Positions 62,664 to 64,000 of a stretch of DNA of 64,000 bases are shown here, piece by piece; the first letter of the stretch is position 1; every line of letters starts with the position of its first letter. A program made the position numbers and the translations under genes. A model generated the notes under the pieces. The model was not told the origin of the DNA. It did no database searches and worked only from the letters and a program-made list of their open reading frames with translations. Origin of the DNA: G965250275 sp965250275 (GTDB lineage Bacteria; Pseudomonadota; Alphaproteobacteria; Rhodobacterales; Rhodobacteraceae); contig OZ252297.1 in NCBI GenBank assembly GCA_965250275.1, positions 3,286,001 to 3,350,000 of the forward strand, read 5' to 3'.

Positions 62664-63130
62664 TCCCGAACCGCCAGCATCGCGGCCAGCATCTCGGACA
62701 TGACCTTGGTCTGTGAGGCCGGGGTCACGCCACCGACGCCGATGCGTCGCCCCATGCGCCACCACAGGCCCGGGTTCCATGCCCGCCCTGATGCAGCGCG
62801 GGTTTTCACGAGGAACCCGTTCGAAGGTTTGAAGGCGAAAAAGCCGCGATCAATGGCCTGAATGTCAGCCACCTGAGCCAGACAGGTTCCGCTGCTGTCA
62901 CGCAGTTCGGTTTTGGTGAGTTCGATCTGCAGAGCCGTGGCTTGCCGCATCCGCTCTGCCACCCAGAGCATCACCACGCCCGTAATCACCAAAAACACCT
63001 GCCAGCCCAATGCAGGCGGTGATGCCAGTGCGACGTAAATCATCAATGCGCCCACACCGAGCAGCACGCCAACACCCATCCATCTTCTTGCAGGCGACGC
63101 CTTAACGGTTGCCAGCACTTCGTCGGCCAT
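62633..63130 (-). CDS. Membrane protein of unknown function (165 aa)
   Basis: 165 residues with two membrane helices (about 18-36 and 42-60) followed by a soluble domain (LQIELTKTELRDSSG, FKPSNGFLVKTRA) that resembles a small PH-like or YcxB-like domain in outline. Function unknown. Its last 31 bp overlap the end of the TadE-like gene on the other strand. The next gene upstream on the same strand is the dehydrogenase-like gene, 101 bp away. Confidence 0.75.
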   Translation of the reverse strand: MADEVLATVKASPARRWMGVGVLLGVGALMIYVALASPPALGWQVFLVITGVVMLWVAERMRQATALQIELTKTELRDSSGTCLAQVADIQAIDRGFFAFKPSNGFLVKTRAASGRAWNPGLWWRMGRRIGVGGVTPASQTKVMSEMLAAMLAVRDQDSQDIQQT

Positions 63131-63231
63131 CCCAGCCCCCTTGAGAGGTTTTGCCGTCAGTTAGCGCATTGTGGCTGGCTGAAACAGGGCAAACGACCTG
63201 CGCGGCGGCATTGCCGCAGCGGCGCTCATCA

Positions 63232-64000
63232 TCATTCGGCCGCAGCGCGGCGAACCACAATCTCGGCGCCAGGTTCTTCCGGTTCATCATCGATCATTTC
63301 AGAGGGAAACCCAGGCGCGGTGATGTCCAGCCCCGTCGCTTCTTCCAACCGGCGGATGATGTCGTCAGACTGCGCCCGCGACCCGTACCGCGCGATGCCA
63401 TCCTGAAAGATTGTGTTCATCAACGGGCTGATTTCCAGCGGCACATCGAAACGCTCCGCGATGGCCTGAAAGAGTCCGATGTCCTTTTTGACAAGATCCA
63501 TGGTGAAGTTGATGTCGCGGCAGCCGTTCAGGATCATCTGGCTTTCAGTCTCGTGCACAAAGCTGGTTCCCGACGAGATGCGGATCGCCTCATAGGTGAC
63601 GCCCAGATCGAGGCCCGCCGCCTTCATGGTCGTCAGCGCCTCGCACAGTGTCAGCAGATTCGCGGTGGCGAGATAATTGGTCATCACCTTCAGAACGGAT
63701 GCACTGCCCAGATCGCCTGTGTGCAGGACCCGGCGCCCCATGACGGTCAGCAGTGGCAGGATCCGATCAAAGGTGGCCCGGTCGCAGCCGGCATAGATGC
63801 TGATGTTACCCGTATCCGCCCTGTGGCATCCGCCCGAGACCGGACAATCCACCGCAGCACCACCGCGCGCCATCACCTCGGCGCCCAGGCGTTTCACCTC
63901 TGCTTCGTCCGTGGTCGACATCTCCATCCAGATCTTGCCGGCTTCGATTTCGGGCAACATCGCCTCGACAACAGCGGCGGACGCCTCTGGCGTTGGCAAG
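63232..64000 (-). CDS. 3-hydroxyisobutyrate dehydrogenase-family oxidoreductase (C-terminal part, N-terminus outside window)
   Basis: About 256 residues are inside the window; the gene's 5' end with the Rossmann GxGxxG motif lies beyond position 64000. Visible family motifs are the substrate-binding DCPVSGG (with Cys where Ala is common), IYAGCDRATFDRILPLL, and GSASVLKVMTNYLATANLL with the catalytic Lys, then KKDIGLFQAIAE. It belongs to the beta-hydroxyacid dehydrogenases (3-hydroxyisobutyrate, tartronate semialdehyde and similar). The exact substrate is open. An acidic C-terminal tail (about 30 residues, DDEPEEPGAEIV) extends past the usual end. Confidence 0.9.
   Translation of the reverse strand, partial: LPTPEASAAVVEAMLPEIEAGKIWMEMSTTDEAEVKRLGAEVMARGGAAVDCPVSGGCHRADTGNISIYAGCDRATFDRILPLLTVMGRRVLHTGDLGSASVLKVMTNYLATANLLTLCEALTTMKAAGLDLGVTYEAIRISSGTSFVHETESQMILNGCRDINFTMDLVKKDIGLFQAIAERFDVPLEISPLMNTIFQDGIARYGSRAQSDDIIRRLEEATGLDITAPGFPSEMIDDEPEEPGAEIVVRRAAAE

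Noticed and set aside
1..64000. CRISPR array
   Set aside because: No regularly spaced short repeats were seen anywhere in the window.

Overview
The window looks like a chromosome segment of a marine-type alphaproteobacterium of the Rhodobacteraceae (Roseobacter group). This rests on gene content and protein sequence read by eye: soxBDAG sarcosine oxidase, an nrdR-ribD / ribE-ribBA-ribH-nusB cluster, an MmcB-type nuclease, a dnaG-rpoD pair, kps capsule genes and TadE/TadG-like pilus genes. No database search was possible.

Layout. (1) 1-8036 is accessory: a 2083-residue secreted SpvB/RHS protein on the minus strand, an overlapping four-helix membrane protein (candidate immunity protein) and two small unknown genes. 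(2) 8737-31707 is an integrative island of about 22.9 kb. It is bounded by a 48-bp direct repeat equal to the 3' half of a tRNA-Thr(TGT) gene. The intact tRNA gene and a tyrosine integrase lie at its right end. The left part of the island is a catabolic cluster: TauD-like dioxygenase, large glycosidase-like protein, LysR regulator, type III CoA-transferase, sphingosine-phosphate-lyase-like PLP enzyme, SpuC-like aminotransferase and a Tat-exported oligopeptide-type binding protein. Three of its transcription units share a similar block of about 68 bp some 50-60 bp before the start codon, which suggests one regulon. The cluster stops at a broken permease gene and an IS5-family remnant. The rest of the island holds an OLD-family nuclease (probable phage defence), an HNH protein, a membrane-anchored amidase-like protein lacking one zinc ligand, a three-helix membrane protein and phage-like small genes. 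(3) 31736-64000 is mostly core genome.

Core part. Two GNAT enzymes, a small DUF protein, MmcB and an ArsR-SRPBCC pair behind a double palindromic operator come first. The riboflavin genes follow, split by a plus-strand capsule group (kpsS, export lipoprotein, kpsC). Then come nrdR, a yjbQ gene behind four tandem paralogues of an unrecognised secreted two-cysteine family, a VanZ-like gene, rpoD, dnaG, soxBDAG, an esterase, glutamate dehydrogenase, three pilus-type genes and a partial 3-hydroxyisobutyrate dehydrogenase-like gene.

Most noteworthy items: the island boundaries with putative integrase arm sites, the shared promoter block over an unassigned pathway, the four-gene secreted family, the RHS toxin-immunity pair, the His-to-Asn change in the amidase-like protein, and a RibBA whose cyclohydrolase II half lacks the zinc cysteines.
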